Shown piece by piece: positions 1-9,533 of a DNA stretch of 64,000 nucleotides. A program made the position numbers and the translations under genes. Origin of the DNA: Sphingobacterium athyrii (GTDB taxonomy: Bacteria > Bacteroidota > Bacteroidia > Sphingobacteriales > Sphingobacteriaceae); contig NZ_QCXX01000009.1 in assembly GCF_003071065.1 (NCBI RefSeq), positions 62,001-126,000 of the forward strand. The letters run 5' to 3'. Numbering within the stretch: position 1 is the stretch's first letter; each line of letters opens with the position of its first letter. Below the pieces are notes generated by a model that saw only the letters and a list, made by a program, of their open reading frames with translations, was not told the DNA's origin and ran no database searches.

Positions 1-506
1 ATTTTGCGACAAATGGAAATGATGGTCAGGCGATGTTCCAGAATGCACGCTGGCAACTGGGATCGGAATGGCGATTGGGTTACAACGATATGCATGGTTA
101 TGAGGTGGAAACGCACCTAGGACGGTTTTTTGGAAAAATGCAATGGTTTATGCCTTTTGTAGGTTTTGATTACCGCTACCGCCGAATGGGCGAAGACGAA
201 CATGAAAAAAACATCTTCGGTCAGGCCAATAAAAAAGATAGCCGCAAGGCGGTGAGTCTGGGTTTTATGTATACACTGCCGATGCTGGTGAATTTTCAGG
301 CCGAAGTATATCATGACGGTATTGTCCGATTACAAATGATGCGTGAGGATATCCCGATTTCCCGTAGAATACGTGGTGATTTTATGGTCAACTCGGACCT
401 TGAATATATGGCAGGGCTCAATTATGTCATTACAAAAAATATGGCTTTCAGAACGCATTATGACAGCGATATGGGATTTGGTGTAGGACTATCGTTGAAT
501 TATTAA
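1..506 (+). CDS. C-terminal part of an outer-membrane beta-barrel protein (copper-resistance type), cut by the window edge
   Basis: The reading frame is open to the left edge and has no start in view, so only the last 168 codons are present. The residues alternate polar and aromatic in short strands (for example YEVETHLGRF and VNFQAEVYHDG) and the chain ends GVGLSLNY, a terminal aromatic as in outer-membrane barrels. The wording recalls the barrel region found at the C-terminus of Bacteroidota multicopper-oxidase or CopB-like proteins, which take part in copper handling. That family link is from memory and is tentative. The next gene is on the other strand, so this gene ends its own transcript. 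The exact family would be settled by the missing N-terminal part. Confidence 0.55.
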   Translation, partial: FATNGNDGQAMFQNARWQLGSEWRLGYNDMHGYEVETHLGRFFGKMQWFMPFVGFDYRYRRMGEDEHEKNIFGQANKKDSRKAVSLGFMYTLPMLVNFQAEVYHDGIVRLQMMREDIPISRRIRGDFMVNSDLEYMAGLNYVITKNMAFRTHYDSDMGFGVGLSLNY

Positions 507-752
507 CGAACAGATTTTATTTTTCTCGGTTACTAGTTAATAAGGGAGCAAGCTGGGATTATCTCCTTCAATAAGATAGGTCTAGAGGTGAAATTATTCG
601 GACTTTATACGCTTTTATCCAAATGAAGGTGTGTATGAAGTCCGGACAAAGTCCCTATTAATATACTTGTTGATATGAATTTGTAGACCTCTTGTTTCTC
701 TGGAAGCTCAACGTTTTTAAGCAGATGTTCTCCATGGCGGACAGCACAAAAG
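507..752. other. Non-coding gap with alternative hairpins
   Basis: No convincing gene. An inverted repeat pairs 599-610 with 633-644 (12 bp, one G-U pair). The left arm's GGACTTT at 600-606 could instead pair with AAAGTCC at 648-654, so two exclusive hairpins are possible. It lies 93 bases after the barrel gene and may be part of its 3' end. Confidence 0.4.
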
Positions 753-787
753 AAAGCGCCAGAAATTAACGATTTCTGGCGCTTTTT
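753..787. terminator. Bidirectional intrinsic terminator between the barrel gene and fabH
   Basis: AAAGCGCCAGAAAT (753-766) and its exact complement (772-785) form a 14-bp stem with a 5-base loop. T runs follow on both strands. It ends the leftward fabH transcript and can also stop the rightward barrel-gene transcript. Confidence 0.85.
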
Positions 788-828
788 ATATTGCTCAGGG
801 GCTTTTGACCGACGCTGTTTTGATTGTG

Positions 829-1827
829 TTAGATCATCCACTTAAAGATGCTCGCCCCCCAGGAGAATCCGGCTCCGAAAGCCGTAAGCATCACTAAATC
901 GCCGGTGTTCAGTTTCTTGATATTTTGCCAGATACACAACGGGATCGTCGCGGCAATGGTATTGCCTAAGTATTCGATATTGCTGAGTGCTCTGTCTTCA
1001 GGGATATTAAGACTACGGCCGACGGCATCGATGATACGTTGGTTGGCTTGATGTGGAATTAACCAGTTAATATCCTCAATTTGTAAGTTATTACGCTGTA
1101 AAACGGTATTACAAGCATCACTCATGGACTGAACAGCATGTTTGAAAACTGTTTTGCCGTCTTGTTTGAGAAAACGGTTGTCGTTTACAGGAAGATTACT
1201 GTCAATCGGGTAGAGTGAACCCCCGGCCTCGATTTTCAAAAACTCACGTCCAGCGCCATTGCTACGCAGGTAGGCATCCATGACGCCCCCTTCAAGTGAA
1301 GGTTCGAGCCATATAACGCCAGCGCCATCGCCGAAAAGAATATTGGTGGATCGATCTTTTAGATCAACATAGGTACTGATGTTATCGGCGCCAACAACAA
1401 GTATATTCTTGTAACGTTGTGTCTCCACGAGTGACGATGCCATATCCAGTGCATAGAGAAAACCTGAACAAGCAGCATTGACATCAAATGCCCATACGTT
1501 GGTCAATCCCAATTTTTCGAGAATAATATTTGCCGTAGCTGGCATAGGCATATCTGGTGTTGAAGTTGCGACGATAAGCGCATCGACATCCCGAAGGTCT
1601 TTATTGTATTGCTTTGCTAAATCCTGAATGGCTTTGACCGCCATGTCCGATGTGGCCAGATTTTCATCCAATATCCTTCGCTCCTTAATTCCCGTACGTT
1701 TGATAATCCATTCATCGGAGGTCTCGCAAAACTGCTCTAAATCGGTATTGGATCTTCTGTTTGGTGGAATATATCCTCCAACCCCAGTTATTGCTGCATA
1801 CGGCCTGCTCGGTATTCTTTCAGTCAT
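829..1827 (-). CDS. fabH: 3-oxoacyl-ACP synthase III (ketosynthase III)
   Basis: KAS III condenses an acyl-CoA primer with malonyl-ACP to start fatty-acid synthesis in the cytosol. The 332 residues match the family length. The catalytic triad is visible: Cys120 in AACSGF, His259 in PHQAN and Asn289 in YLGNTIAAT, and the C-terminal GAGFSWG loop is present. Starts at an ATG (1825-1827). It stands alone on the minus strand, with a strong terminator just after its stop. Because Bacteroidota often carry several FabH paralogues and this one is not in a fab/plsX/rpmF cluster, it may be a secondary copy or act on a branched or specialised primer. That is inference; the enzyme class itself is clear. 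Confidence 0.9.
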   Translation of the reverse strand: MTERIPSRPYAAITGVGGYIPPNRRSNTDLEQFCETSDEWIIKRTGIKERRILDENLATSDMAVKAIQDLAKQYNKDLRDVDALIVATSTPDMPMPATANIILEKLGLTNVWAFDVNAACSGFLYALDMASSLVETQRYKNILVVGADNISTYVDLKDRSTNILFGDGAGVIWLEPSLEGGVMDAYLRSNGAGREFLKIEAGGSLYPIDSNLPVNDNRFLKQDGKTVFKHAVQSMSDACNTVLQRNNLQIEDINWLIPHQANQRIIDAVGRSLNIPEDRALSNIEYLGNTIAATIPLCIWQNIKKLNTGDLVMLTAFGAGFSWGASIFKWMI

Positions 1828-2134
1828 AAAATAATGTACTCTTTTCTCTCTTTTTATACAGCCAGATCTAACAAATTAGACAGGGTGTAATTTTGCGCCG
1901 TAAAACTACGGTTAATTTGTACAACTAAAAGCGGAAAAGATAGGTTTTTGACAAAATAATTACGTTTTGTGGCAAAATTAACCGTTTTTAACCTTTGGTC
2001 TATACTATTCTTTTAATTGGTCTTGATGAAGCGAAATTATATGTTGTTTGTTTCGTGTTTGTCGAAATATTAATCTTTTTGTTCTTTTCAGAATAAGGAA
2101 ACGGTCTAGCTGTTTTTGATGCATTGAGAGCATT
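1828..2134. other. Intergenic region, fabH promoter side and MocR 3' side
   Basis: AT-rich and without a credible gene. It should hold the fabH promoter. A TAATTTTG box occurs on the minus strand (1980 down to 1973), but no TTG box sits 19-21 bases further upstream, so the promoter is not assigned. A second TAATTTTG at 1888-1895 faces rightward with no gene to serve. Confidence 0.3.
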
Positions 2135-3574
2135 TTATGTCGAAATTCGGGCGAGCTGGAGAAGATCAGCTAAGATCCGGATTCCATCTTCGATCTGTTC
2201 TTCGGAAAGTGAACCATACCCTAGGCGCAAGCCTCCGTAACAATTGTCTTTATGGTAATTATCGGGATGGGGGATATGAACTGATTTTTCTTTCAGCTTT
2301 TTGAACAATAATGTCCAGTTTATTTGGTGTCTGAATTCAAGCCAGACAGCTAATCCACCTTGAGGAGCCTGATAACTGATATGCTCCAATAAATGCAGGT
2401 CCAGTTGTTTGACCATAAAGTCGCGCTTGTTCTTGTAATAGTTGGTGGCTTTGCGGATGTGTCTTCTGACGGTACCGTCTTGGATAAGTTCCAGAACTGC
2501 CTGCTCCATGATATTATCCCCCTGTATATCGACCATATAACGCAGTTGCGCAATAGCCTGCAAGAGCTGTTCATCTTTGCTGACCAGATAACCTATACGA
2601 AGTGCCGGGGCGACCACTTTGCTCAATGTCCCGATGTAGATCGAGTTTTGTAGTTCGGTATCAGCAGCAAGCGGGTAACAAGGTGTATGGTCGAAGTGAA
2701 ATTCGTAGTCATAATCATCCTCGATAAGCGTAAATCCATACCGATTGGACAGTTGAATCAGTTCGGATCTACGTGCCTGACTTAATGTAGCCGTAGTTGG
2801 GTACTGCCGATGTGGTGTAAGGTATGCAGCCTTAATATTTTTGTTTTCTTTGAGATGGGGGATCATTTCATCAACAAGAATACCATCCTGGTCGACAGGG
2901 ATTTCTATGAGCTGTGCGCCAGTATGCTCAAAAATCTTCCAGGCTGAATGATAACCCGGAGATTCAACGAAGATAAAATCGTCCTTTTTCAATAAGCATT
3001 GAGCAACAAGGTACATGGCCATTTGGCTGCCACGGCTGATGCATAGGTTGTCCAGCGTAATATTCATATTACGCTCCTGATTGAGCATATCCGCGATCGC
3101 CTGCCTGAAATCAATATGTCCTCTCGGATCAGCATACCCCATCATTTTCCATCGGGCACTCCGTTTGAAAATCTGCCGATAGGCACGTCCAAGCTGGTCT
3201 ATGGGTGCGATTTTACTGTCCGGATTACCATCATCAAAAATAATACGCAGCGGTACTGAGGTTTGGGGTTCAATGATGCTGTGCGCTGTGTATTCAGTTG
3301 TGGCAATTAATTGTGGGAGCTGCTGGGCAACGAAAATTCCACGGCGCTGCTCACTCACTACCCAGCCTTCACTCAGAAGCTGCTGGAACGCTTCAACAAC
3401 GGTGTTGCGGTTTAGTTTTAATTGTGCCGCAAGTGCCCTGCTGCTGGGCAGCGCTGTTCCGCGGGTTAATCTGCCCGACTGTATATCCGCAGCAATACTA
3501 TCCGCTAGTTGTAAGTAAATCGCCTTTGTGGAGGATCGGTCAATCTCCATTGTCAAATTCCAGGGTCTGAGCAT
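2135..3574 (-). CDS. MocR-type regulator (GntR winged helix fused to aminotransferase fold)
   Basis: MocR proteins are DNA-binding regulators that sense PLP or an amino compound through an aminotransferase-like domain. The N-terminal 75 residues are a GntR helix-turn-helix (LPSSRALAAQLKLNRNTVVE). The remainder has type-I aminotransferase features, including a PLP-lysine (Lys319) in GTLSKVVAPALRIGYLV. A TTG exists at 3580, but the ATG at 3574 is the better start. A TATCTTTG -10-type box lies 26 bases upstream (3600-3607). The divergent neighbour is a class III aminotransferase, and MocR regulators commonly control the adjacent divergent gene. Likely target: the 3575-3793 intergenic region. The metabolite sensed cannot be told from sequence. 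Confidence 0.88.
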   Translation of the reverse strand: MLRPWNLTMEIDRSSTKAIYLQLADSIAADIQSGRLTRGTALPSSRALAAQLKLNRNTVVEAFQQLLSEGWVVSEQRRGIFVAQQLPQLIATTEYTAHSIIEPQTSVPLRIIFDDGNPDSKIAPIDQLGRAYRQIFKRSARWKMMGYADPRGHIDFRQAIADMLNQERNMNITLDNLCISRGSQMAMYLVAQCLLKKDDFIFVESPGYHSAWKIFEHTGAQLIEIPVDQDGILVDEMIPHLKENKNIKAAYLTPHRQYPTTATLSQARRSELIQLSNRYGFTLIEDDYDYEFHFDHTPCYPLAADTELQNSIYIGTLSKVVAPALRIGYLVSKDEQLLQAIAQLRYMVDIQGDNIMEQAVLELIQDGTVRRHIRKATNYYKNKRDFMVKQLDLHLLEHISYQAPQGGLAVWLEFRHQINWTLLFKKLKEKSVHIPHPDNYHKDNCYGGLRLGYGSLSEEQIEDGIRILADLLQLARIST

Positions 3575-3599
3575 GATCAATTATATCGGGTAATTCACC

Positions 3600-3607
3600 C
3601 AAAGATA
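3600..3607 (-). promoter_or_regulatory. Candidate promoter -7 box of the MocR gene
   Basis: Read on the minus strand this is TATCTTTG, a full match to the Bacteroidota TAnnTTTG box, 26 bases before the ATG at 3574. The -33 box is weak (TTTC 18 bases upstream instead of TTTG), so confidence is limited. Confidence 0.4.
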
Positions 3608-3793
3608 CAATTGTTCTGCAAGATTGAAACCTTTTACAGTGATCTGGGCGCATTTGTCGTTGATGCATTCGACTTGTGATGAGTAGCTTGCATTTCCTGT
3701 CCGGAACTGGACTATTGACTTTAAATTGATCCTGGATCACCTTTAAGGGGAGATTTAATCTGATTTTTGGGGTAAACCAAACTTGATCATTTG

Positions 3794-4960
3794 ATGAAAC
3801 CATTTTCGGTATTTGAAAAATTGGCCATACAGATTGACCGTGCTGCTGGCTGCTTTGTGTACGACCAGTCAGGACAGGCGTACTTGGACATGTATGGTGG
3901 ACATGCTGTTATTGCTGTGGGGCATACCCATCCGCATATTGTAGAAAGCACCTTGCGACAGCTCAATAAGATCGGTTTCTACTCGAATACGATATACAAT
4001 GATCTGCAAAATAAACTGGCAGATCAATTGGGACTGATCAGTGGGTATGTAGACTATGGGGTGTTTTTCTCTAATTCCGGTGCAGAGGCCAATGAAAATG
4101 CTTTGAAGCTATCTTCTTTTGTTACAGGACGAAAAAAGGTCTTATCCCTATCCAATGCTTTTCACGGACGCACTTCGGGAGCTGTATCAGCTACCGATAT
4201 AATTAACATCCGAGCTGCGGTAAACGATAATCGTCATTATTTTTTTTCACCTTTCAATGACCCGTCCAGTTTGAGAAAACAGCTGGAAACAGAGGAATAC
4301 TGCGCCCTGATTATAGAACCGATTCAGGGAGTCGGCGGAATCCATGTTGCTTCGGCAGCGTTTTTACAAGAAATCAGGCAGATCTGTACAGCAACGGGAA
4401 CGATGCTTATTCTCGATGAGATCCAGTCGGGATATGGGCGTACAGGGAAATTTTTCGCACATCAGCATGCCGGAATAAAAGGGGATCTGATTACTGTGGC
4501 GAAAGGAATTGCCAATGGTCTCCCGATGGCCGCGACACTAATCTCTCCTGACATCACACCTGTAATGGGGCAACTGGGAACAACCTTTGGGGGCAATCAT
4601 CTGGCCTGCGCGGCAGCAATTGCTGTATTGGAAGTCATCCGGGATGAAAAGCTGATGGACAATGCGGCAAAGATTGGTACATTTTTAATGGAAGAATTAC
4701 AGGGCATGACGGGCATTGCCGAGGTGCGGGGAAGGGGATTAATGATCGGTGTGGAGTTTGACACAGATATACGGCAGCTGCGCCATGAACTGCTGTTTGG
4801 CGAGAAAATCTTCACGGGATATGCCGGTGCTTATACTTTACGGCTTTTACCGCCGCTGTGTTTTACAAAGGAACATGCGCAGATTTTTCTTAGGAGCTTG
4901 AAAACATTGCTTCTGAAAAATGATCACTATTCCCAAAATCGTTCGTATCAGATGCAGTAA
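3794..4960 (+). CDS. Class III PLP-dependent aminotransferase, ArgD-like
   Basis: This family (acetylornithine, succinylornithine, 4-aminobutyrate and related transaminases) moves an amino group to 2-oxoglutarate using PLP. Visible signatures are SNSGAEANENALKL (phosphate-binding), AFHGRT, the metal-like EIQSGYGRTG segment and the Schiff-base lysine Lys237 in LITVAKGIANG. The TTG at 3791 is skipped in favour of ATG at 3794. At 388 residues it has normal ArgD length. No other arg genes are nearby; it is paired divergently with a MocR regulator, so a peripheral role such as ornithine, lysine or GABA catabolism is at least as likely as arginine synthesis. Substrate unresolved. Confidence 0.85.
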   Translation: MKPFSVFEKLAIQIDRAAGCFVYDQSGQAYLDMYGGHAVIAVGHTHPHIVESTLRQLNKIGFYSNTIYNDLQNKLADQLGLISGYVDYGVFFSNSGAEANENALKLSSFVTGRKKVLSLSNAFHGRTSGAVSATDIINIRAAVNDNRHYFFSPFNDPSSLRKQLETEEYCALIIEPIQGVGGIHVASAAFLQEIRQICTATGTMLILDEIQSGYGRTGKFFAHQHAGIKGDLITVAKGIANGLPMAATLISPDITPVMGQLGTTFGGNHLACAAAIAVLEVIRDEKLMDNAAKIGTFLMEELQGMTGIAEVRGRGLMIGVEFDTDIRQLRHELLFGEKIFTGYAGAYTLRLLPPLCFTKEHAQIFLRSLKTLLLKNDHYSQNRSYQMQ

Positions 4961-5165
4961 TTAAACTTATCACAAGCAGTAATGAATTGGAGAATTGTGC
5001 TTCGCCGTTCTCTGCGCAATTTTATTGATAAATCAGGGGGGCAGCATAGCTTGCCTCGATGAGGGGATAGCGTTGTACTTGGATAAATGCCGTTAAAAAA
5101 GTAACTTCACGACAGGATACTTTAATACAAAACGATACTTTAAATTAGAATATACAAGGAAACAA

Positions 5166-5582
5166 ATGTCTACAATTGCACAAGGTTTGCCAACAGCTGG
5201 ATTAATTAGTATAGCGGATCATAAAATATTACTTGCTTATAGCAACAATAAAAAAGCCTGGTATCTCCCCGGTGGAAAAATTGATGCGGGGGAAGATTCC
5301 CTGCAATCCCTTCGTCGGGAGATTTCAGAGGAATTGAACATCGACCTTGATCCCCAAAAGATTTCATACTACTGTCACATCACGGCTCCTGCGTATGGTA
5401 TGGTACCCGAAGTGATCATGGAACAGGACTGTTTTCTATATCCGCTCACCGAAACGATACAACCTAGCAATGAAATAGGAGAAGTGAAGTACTTCTCCCA
5501 TGAAGATTATTTACGTGAACCTATTCAGGTCATCGGTGTATTGCATGTCTTTGACAAATTGAAAGCAGATGGCCTAATCTAG
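5166..5582 (+). CDS. NUDIX hydrolase
   Basis: NUDIX enzymes cleave nucleoside diphosphates linked to another group, needing Mg2+ or Mn2+. The box runs from Gly37 to Ile59: G37-x5-E43-x7-R51-E52-x2-E55-E56, with the usual last glycine replaced by Asn58. It is 138 residues, a single-domain protein. ATG at 5166 follows AAGGAAACAA, an AG-rich leader. A 9-bp direct repeat ATACTTTAA occurs upstream at 5117-5125 and 5135-5143. The gene appears monocistronic. Its substrate cannot be read from the sequence; NUDIX proteins of this size act on oxidised nucleotides, sugars or dinucleotides. Confidence 0.85.
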   Translation: MSTIAQGLPTAGLISIADHKILLAYSNNKKAWYLPGGKIDAGEDSLQSLRREISEELNIDLDPQKISYYCHITAPAYGMVPEVIMEQDCFLYPLTETIQPSNEIGEVKYFSHEDYLREPIQVIGVLHVFDKLKADGLI

Positions 5583-5605
5583 GCTAAATGCCTCGGGCAA
5601 TCCTA

Positions 5606-6139
5606 TTAGATACCATAGCCTTCATTGGCACAATTGATTGTTTTGGTATTCTGTATCGGACTAATTTTTCCGGTCTTGGTATTCAGTCGCCAGGCTTTGA
5701 CAATCTGATCAAAGTATTCTTTGTTTTCCTCCACAACGCTAATGGCAACAATTTCACTGTCCACTTTGTTGCCTAATCTACAATTACAGAGACTAAGTTG
5801 TTCGTTGGATTTCAGTTTAGGGATATTGATCGTGTCCAATATTTTATACTTTACCTGCCCCTTTCCATTCTCCTTGTCGTCAAGCAATTCGTTTAAAATA
5901 CAGATGCCGTTTTTATCGTTGGTATAATATCCAGCAGCAAAGCGATAGTCTCCACTGGCACTTTTGCCCGCATCTATTACTGCTCCTGAGGCATGGCCAT
6001 AACTGCCCAATCCGGGGATTTCATTTATTTCCCGAAATATTTTTCCATACAATGGGTTTTTTTGATCTTGAATGGCGCTAAAACTTGACCAGCTACAGAT
6101 GGCCAATACCGCAAATAATACGCTTGTTAGATATCGCAT
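5606..6139 (-). CDS. Small secreted protein of unknown function
   Basis: I do not recognise a family. Starting at the ATG at 6139, the protein has a clear signal peptide (MRYLTSVLFAVLAICSWSSFSA) and about 155 mature residues. A longer frame begins at 6184 but would place extra residues before the signal peptide. The mature part is charged and has an odd CNC pair and a late Cys (INCANEG), which could form disulfides after export. It lies 80 bases after the AsmA-type gene on the same strand, so the two may share a transcript. Periplasmic or surface location is inferred from the signal only. Confidence 0.55.
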   Translation of the reverse strand: MRYLTSVLFAVLAICSWSSFSAIQDQKNPLYGKIFREINEIPGLGSYGHASGAVIDAGKSASGDYRFAAGYYTNDKNGICILNELLDDKENGKGQVKYKILDTINIPKLKSNEQLSLCNCRLGNKVDSEIVAISVVEENKEYFDQIVKAWRLNTKTGKISPIQNTKTINCANEGYGI

Positions 6140-6177
6140 AGTTTCAATGGATTTAAATGCAGTAATAAAGATAATAA

Positions 6178-6205
6178 ATCCCACTATATTCTTAAATAAT
6201 GGGAT
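6178..6205 (-). terminator. Weak hairpin after the AsmA-type gene
   Basis: ATCCCA (6178-6183) and TGGGAT (6200-6205) form a short 6-bp stem with a 16-base loop just past the AsmA gene stop. It is too weak to be sure that it blocks transcription into the small secreted protein gene. Confidence 0.25.
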
Positions 6206-6219
6206 CTATATTTTACTAT

Positions 6220-9200
6220 CTATTTTTCCGTCGTGGTATTTTCTTTTTGGGATTCTTTATAGATTTTGCTGTCCTCATCGTCCATGTCCATATCGAGATC
6301 TTCCTCTTTGTATTTTCCCATTTTAAGCTGAAAATTATCCGCCGTACCAGTGATGCGCATTGGTATTCCGAAGATTCCGAATGGGGGCAGCCCCAGTCTG
6401 AACCCGAGATTCATCCGTCCATCTAGTGTCACCTGACCTTCAAACCGTGGTCTGAATCCCATCATCTTCATTTTGGTGCGTTCGATGGTCATGACATTGT
6501 TTTTGATATGGGATCTGATCACGACTTTTTTAACTTCGCCGTCTTTCAATTTTTCTTTTGAGGTAGATTCGCTGATGCCATTCAGTAACTTGAAACCTCT
6601 GAATTTGATCTGGTTTAGCGTCAAGGTACCTTCACCGACAATGGAAGGCATTACCGGTTGCATATTTCCGTTTAATAAACCACCTAACTTATAATCCAAG
6701 GAGACAAGGCCATGTGCATTTTTTGCCGCGGTAACCATCTCTCTGAACATTGGAATTTCTTTATAAGCACGTTGGATATCAAAACTATCGGCTTTTACGG
6801 CATAGTCGAATGCTGCCCGGCGGGGATTTAATGGGTTATAGTTTCCTTGCATAGCCGCTTTTAATCCTGCCAGTTCAAAAGTGGTCCTGTTGAGTGCCAA
6901 CTTACCTTCTTTGAAATGTAGATCGCCCTTAAAATCTTTGATGTTCATGTTGTTGTAAAAAACATTGTTGACTAGGCCGAGTACCTGGACGTCCAGATTT
7001 TTGGGCAAAAGAACCACACCTGTCTCCGCAGAAGAGGATGTTGCCGATGGATTGTCCGCGAAAACCATGAAGTCATCGACAGTGATCTTTTTGCTGTTGA
7101 GTGTGAACTGCCCCTGTAAGGATGCATTGCTATTCGTCAGGTAGTTAATGATATTATTCATGTAACCTTTTATGGAAATAGCATTTTTACCGTAATTGAC
7201 CAGGAATCTATCAAAGTTCATTTTCTCCTGATGAAAACTAAAGTCACCGCTCTTGATCGCTATGGGCTGAGGGAGTAGATCTGTCTGTACCTGGATCTGG
7301 CCGATATTGATGCGTCCACTATTGTGGAGTCTGGCATAGCGACCACTGCTTGCATCGCTCTGGAGTCCCTTGAGACTGAAATCTGTGTGGATAAATCCAT
7401 CGACATTGGTTCCGTCCAGGGCAAAAAACTTATAGATGGGACCAAGGTTGAGTTTTCCTTTGGATTTAATATCATACTTGATATTATTGAAATTGCGTAA
7501 ATCAGCATTTAGGAAAAATGGTTCACCCGCAAATGTGAATGATACAGGTAGTATCTTGACATTCAGATCACGTAAAGATCCTTTCTCACTATTGACAAAG
7601 GCTTCCACATGTATGTTTTCCATGGGAATAGGATACTCCTTGGATTTGATAAACCCATCTTTCATCACAATGGAGGTATTGGTCTCCGGAAAAATATTCC
7701 GTTTCAGATCAACGTAACCTTTTGCATTGAGGTTGACATCAATCAGACCCGCCAGTTCGATATCCTTGATCGGATAGAAGCTTTTGATGTCCGCCAGATT
7801 GAACAAGGCTTTGAGATCAGACTGCACTGCAATTTTATTGAAATCCGTTATTGAAATATAGCCTTTGATATAATTACTGAGTGCCTGAATCGAAATATCA
7901 TGTATGGAGATAGAAGCACTTTTCATTTTTCCATCCGGATCTTTCGCTTCTAAGCGATACGCGATTTTTTCAAGTCCTTTAGGGAGATCGGCCAATTTGA
8001 AATGTCCATCTGTGAGGGTATTTTTAATGTCAAATGTCGGTATGGAAGCAATGTACTCCTGTTCGCGCTTTTGAAGACCGACTTTGCGTATGGCTTTGGC
8101 ATAGGTTCCATGGATCTTTGCGTCGAGATTCCAGCGACCTCCGAAGGAGAATCCCGGGAATTGCAAAGAGGAATGGAGGATGCCCAGATCCAGGTCACTT
8201 TGCATATCTGCGTGCACTGTAACTGGATGTAGTCCGGCGATCTGACCTTTTGCATTGAAATAACCGGAAGCGACTTTAAAATCAAATTGATGAAGATCTA
8301 CCTTGAGGGAATCGAGATTCAATGCGGGGAGATCTATCCTTAATTTTGCATTCCAGTCTGTTAGTGGATTCCCGGACTGTTTATACGCAAGATAACCGTT
8401 GTTGATGGTCAGGCCCAGAGAAAGATCGGGCATTTCGTTCTTGTCCACAATATAATCCCCTATCAAGTTGACAAATACCTCAGAAGTACCCTTGACTGAT
8501 AGATCTTTTATCCAAGAAACATAACTATTGGGAACAAGTGACAGCAATTCGCTCAGTGTGCTCTCCTGAGATTTTAACTTGAAATCCAGGTGATAACCGT
8601 GTGAGATAAAGGACAATAATCCCCGAAATCTTACTGGTAGCTGGTTAATCTTGATATCATTTCGTTCAAATACAAAGGATAGATTGTCGGTGTTGATACG
8701 GGTTAATAAGGTGGCGTCAATGGATTTTTTATCGACATAGAGTTCATTGTTGAAGGAAAAGGAAAAAGCGGCGATCTTGGCTTTTGTATTCAGGTCAAAG
8801 ATATTCGACATCAGATCACCTTTGCCTTCGTAGTCCAGATCTTTGGCTTCAATCCATAATGGAATAGATTGATCTTCGTAATGTAGATTAGTCTTTTCAA
8901 ATTTGATCAGCTGAAAGGCAAGTGCGCTGCTTTCGGAATCGTCTTTTGTTTTGGAGGAATCCGTAGGTGCGGATTTATAAATGTTGTAATTCGCATTGCC
9001 CAGCGTATCTACTAAAATATTGATTCTTCCGTTGTTAACGATAAACTTGTCAATGATAATTTTAGACTTAAGTAAGCTCATGAGGTCAACCCCAAAACTT
9101 ACTTGTTTGGCGGCAAGCAAGGTGTCTTTTTTAAATGGTTCGGCACCTTTTAACAACACGTCATCCATGGATGCTGTCAACAGCGGAAATTGGTCAAAGA

Positions 9201-9390
9201 AAGTCAATCTGACTTTTGTATAGTTGAGTTCCCCATTGATATGTGCATTCGCCAAAGATTTGACTTTGTCGTTTACTTCCTTTTCGAAGATATAGGGAAT
9301 AGATAATATACAAAGAATGAATAGTGTTATTAAACTTGCTAGACCGATAGAGATTCGTTTGGCAAGTTTTAGAAATGTTGCTTTTGACAC
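6220..9390 (-). CDS. AsmA-family envelope protein
   Basis: AsmA-like proteins are anchored in the inner membrane and span the periplasm; relatives (TamB, YhdP) are proposed lipid bridges to the outer membrane. The 1056 residues begin with one transmembrane segment (about 13-33) and then a long beta-rich body with repeated N-x-D and F-x-G-x-L patterns typical of the family. The last 30 residues are strongly acidic (DMDMDDEDSK region). No ATG is available near the N-terminus; the start at 9388-9390 is GTG. The gene stands alone upstream and is followed by the small secreted protein. Another giant of the same kind (TamB-like) ends this window. The transported molecule is unknown. Confidence 0.8.
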   Translation of the reverse strand: MSKATFLKLAKRISIGLASLITLFILCILSIPYIFEKEVNDKVKSLANAHINGELNYTKVRLTFFDQFPLLTASMDDVLLKGAEPFKKDTLLAAKQVSFGVDLMSLLKSKIIIDKFIVNNGRINILVDTLGNANYNIYKSAPTDSSKTKDDSESSALAFQLIKFEKTNLHYEDQSIPLWIEAKDLDYEGKGDLMSNIFDLNTKAKIAAFSFSFNNELYVDKKSIDATLLTRINTDNLSFVFERNDIKINQLPVRFRGLLSFISHGYHLDFKLKSQESTLSELLSLVPNSYVSWIKDLSVKGTSEVFVNLIGDYIVDKNEMPDLSLGLTINNGYLAYKQSGNPLTDWNAKLRIDLPALNLDSLKVDLHQFDFKVASGYFNAKGQIAGLHPVTVHADMQSDLDLGILHSSLQFPGFSFGGRWNLDAKIHGTYAKAIRKVGLQKREQEYIASIPTFDIKNTLTDGHFKLADLPKGLEKIAYRLEAKDPDGKMKSASISIHDISIQALSNYIKGYISITDFNKIAVQSDLKALFNLADIKSFYPIKDIELAGLIDVNLNAKGYVDLKRNIFPETNTSIVMKDGFIKSKEYPIPMENIHVEAFVNSEKGSLRDLNVKILPVSFTFAGEPFFLNADLRNFNNIKYDIKSKGKLNLGPIYKFFALDGTNVDGFIHTDFSLKGLQSDASSGRYARLHNSGRINIGQIQVQTDLLPQPIAIKSGDFSFHQEKMNFDRFLVNYGKNAISIKGYMNNIINYLTNSNASLQGQFTLNSKKITVDDFMVFADNPSATSSSAETGVVLLPKNLDVQVLGLVNNVFYNNMNIKDFKGDLHFKEGKLALNRTTFELAGLKAAMQGNYNPLNPRRAAFDYAVKADSFDIQRAYKEIPMFREMVTAAKNAHGLVSLDYKLGGLLNGNMQPVMPSIVGEGTLTLNQIKFRGFKLLNGISESTSKEKLKDGEVKKVVIRSHIKNNVMTIERTKMKMMGFRPRFEGQVTLDGRMNLGFRLGLPPFGIFGIPMRITGTADNFQLKMGKYKEEDLDMDMDDEDSKIYKESQKENTTTEK

Positions 9391-9533
9391 AGTGTTGTTT
9401 TTTTGTGGCTACAAAAGTCCGAAATTTATTGTTAAAGTTCGCTTATTGATAGATTTATTTTTGGCTTTTTACGTAAAATATGTCGTGATTCAATGACAAA
9501 CGGATTGGCAAAAGTCCTTTCTTATCAGCTGGT

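Noticed and set aside
605..841. Minus-strand frame of 78 codons
   Set aside because: It contains the terminator stem at 753-787 and overlaps the fabH end; no start signal or family-like sequence.
1888..1895. Rightward promoter (TAATTTTG)
   Set aside because: No -33 box and no rightward gene for 1900 bases.
7950..8285. 111-codon frame inside the AsmA-type gene, same strand, other frame
   Set aside because: The longer AsmA frame has consistent beta-rich sequence; this is its shadow.
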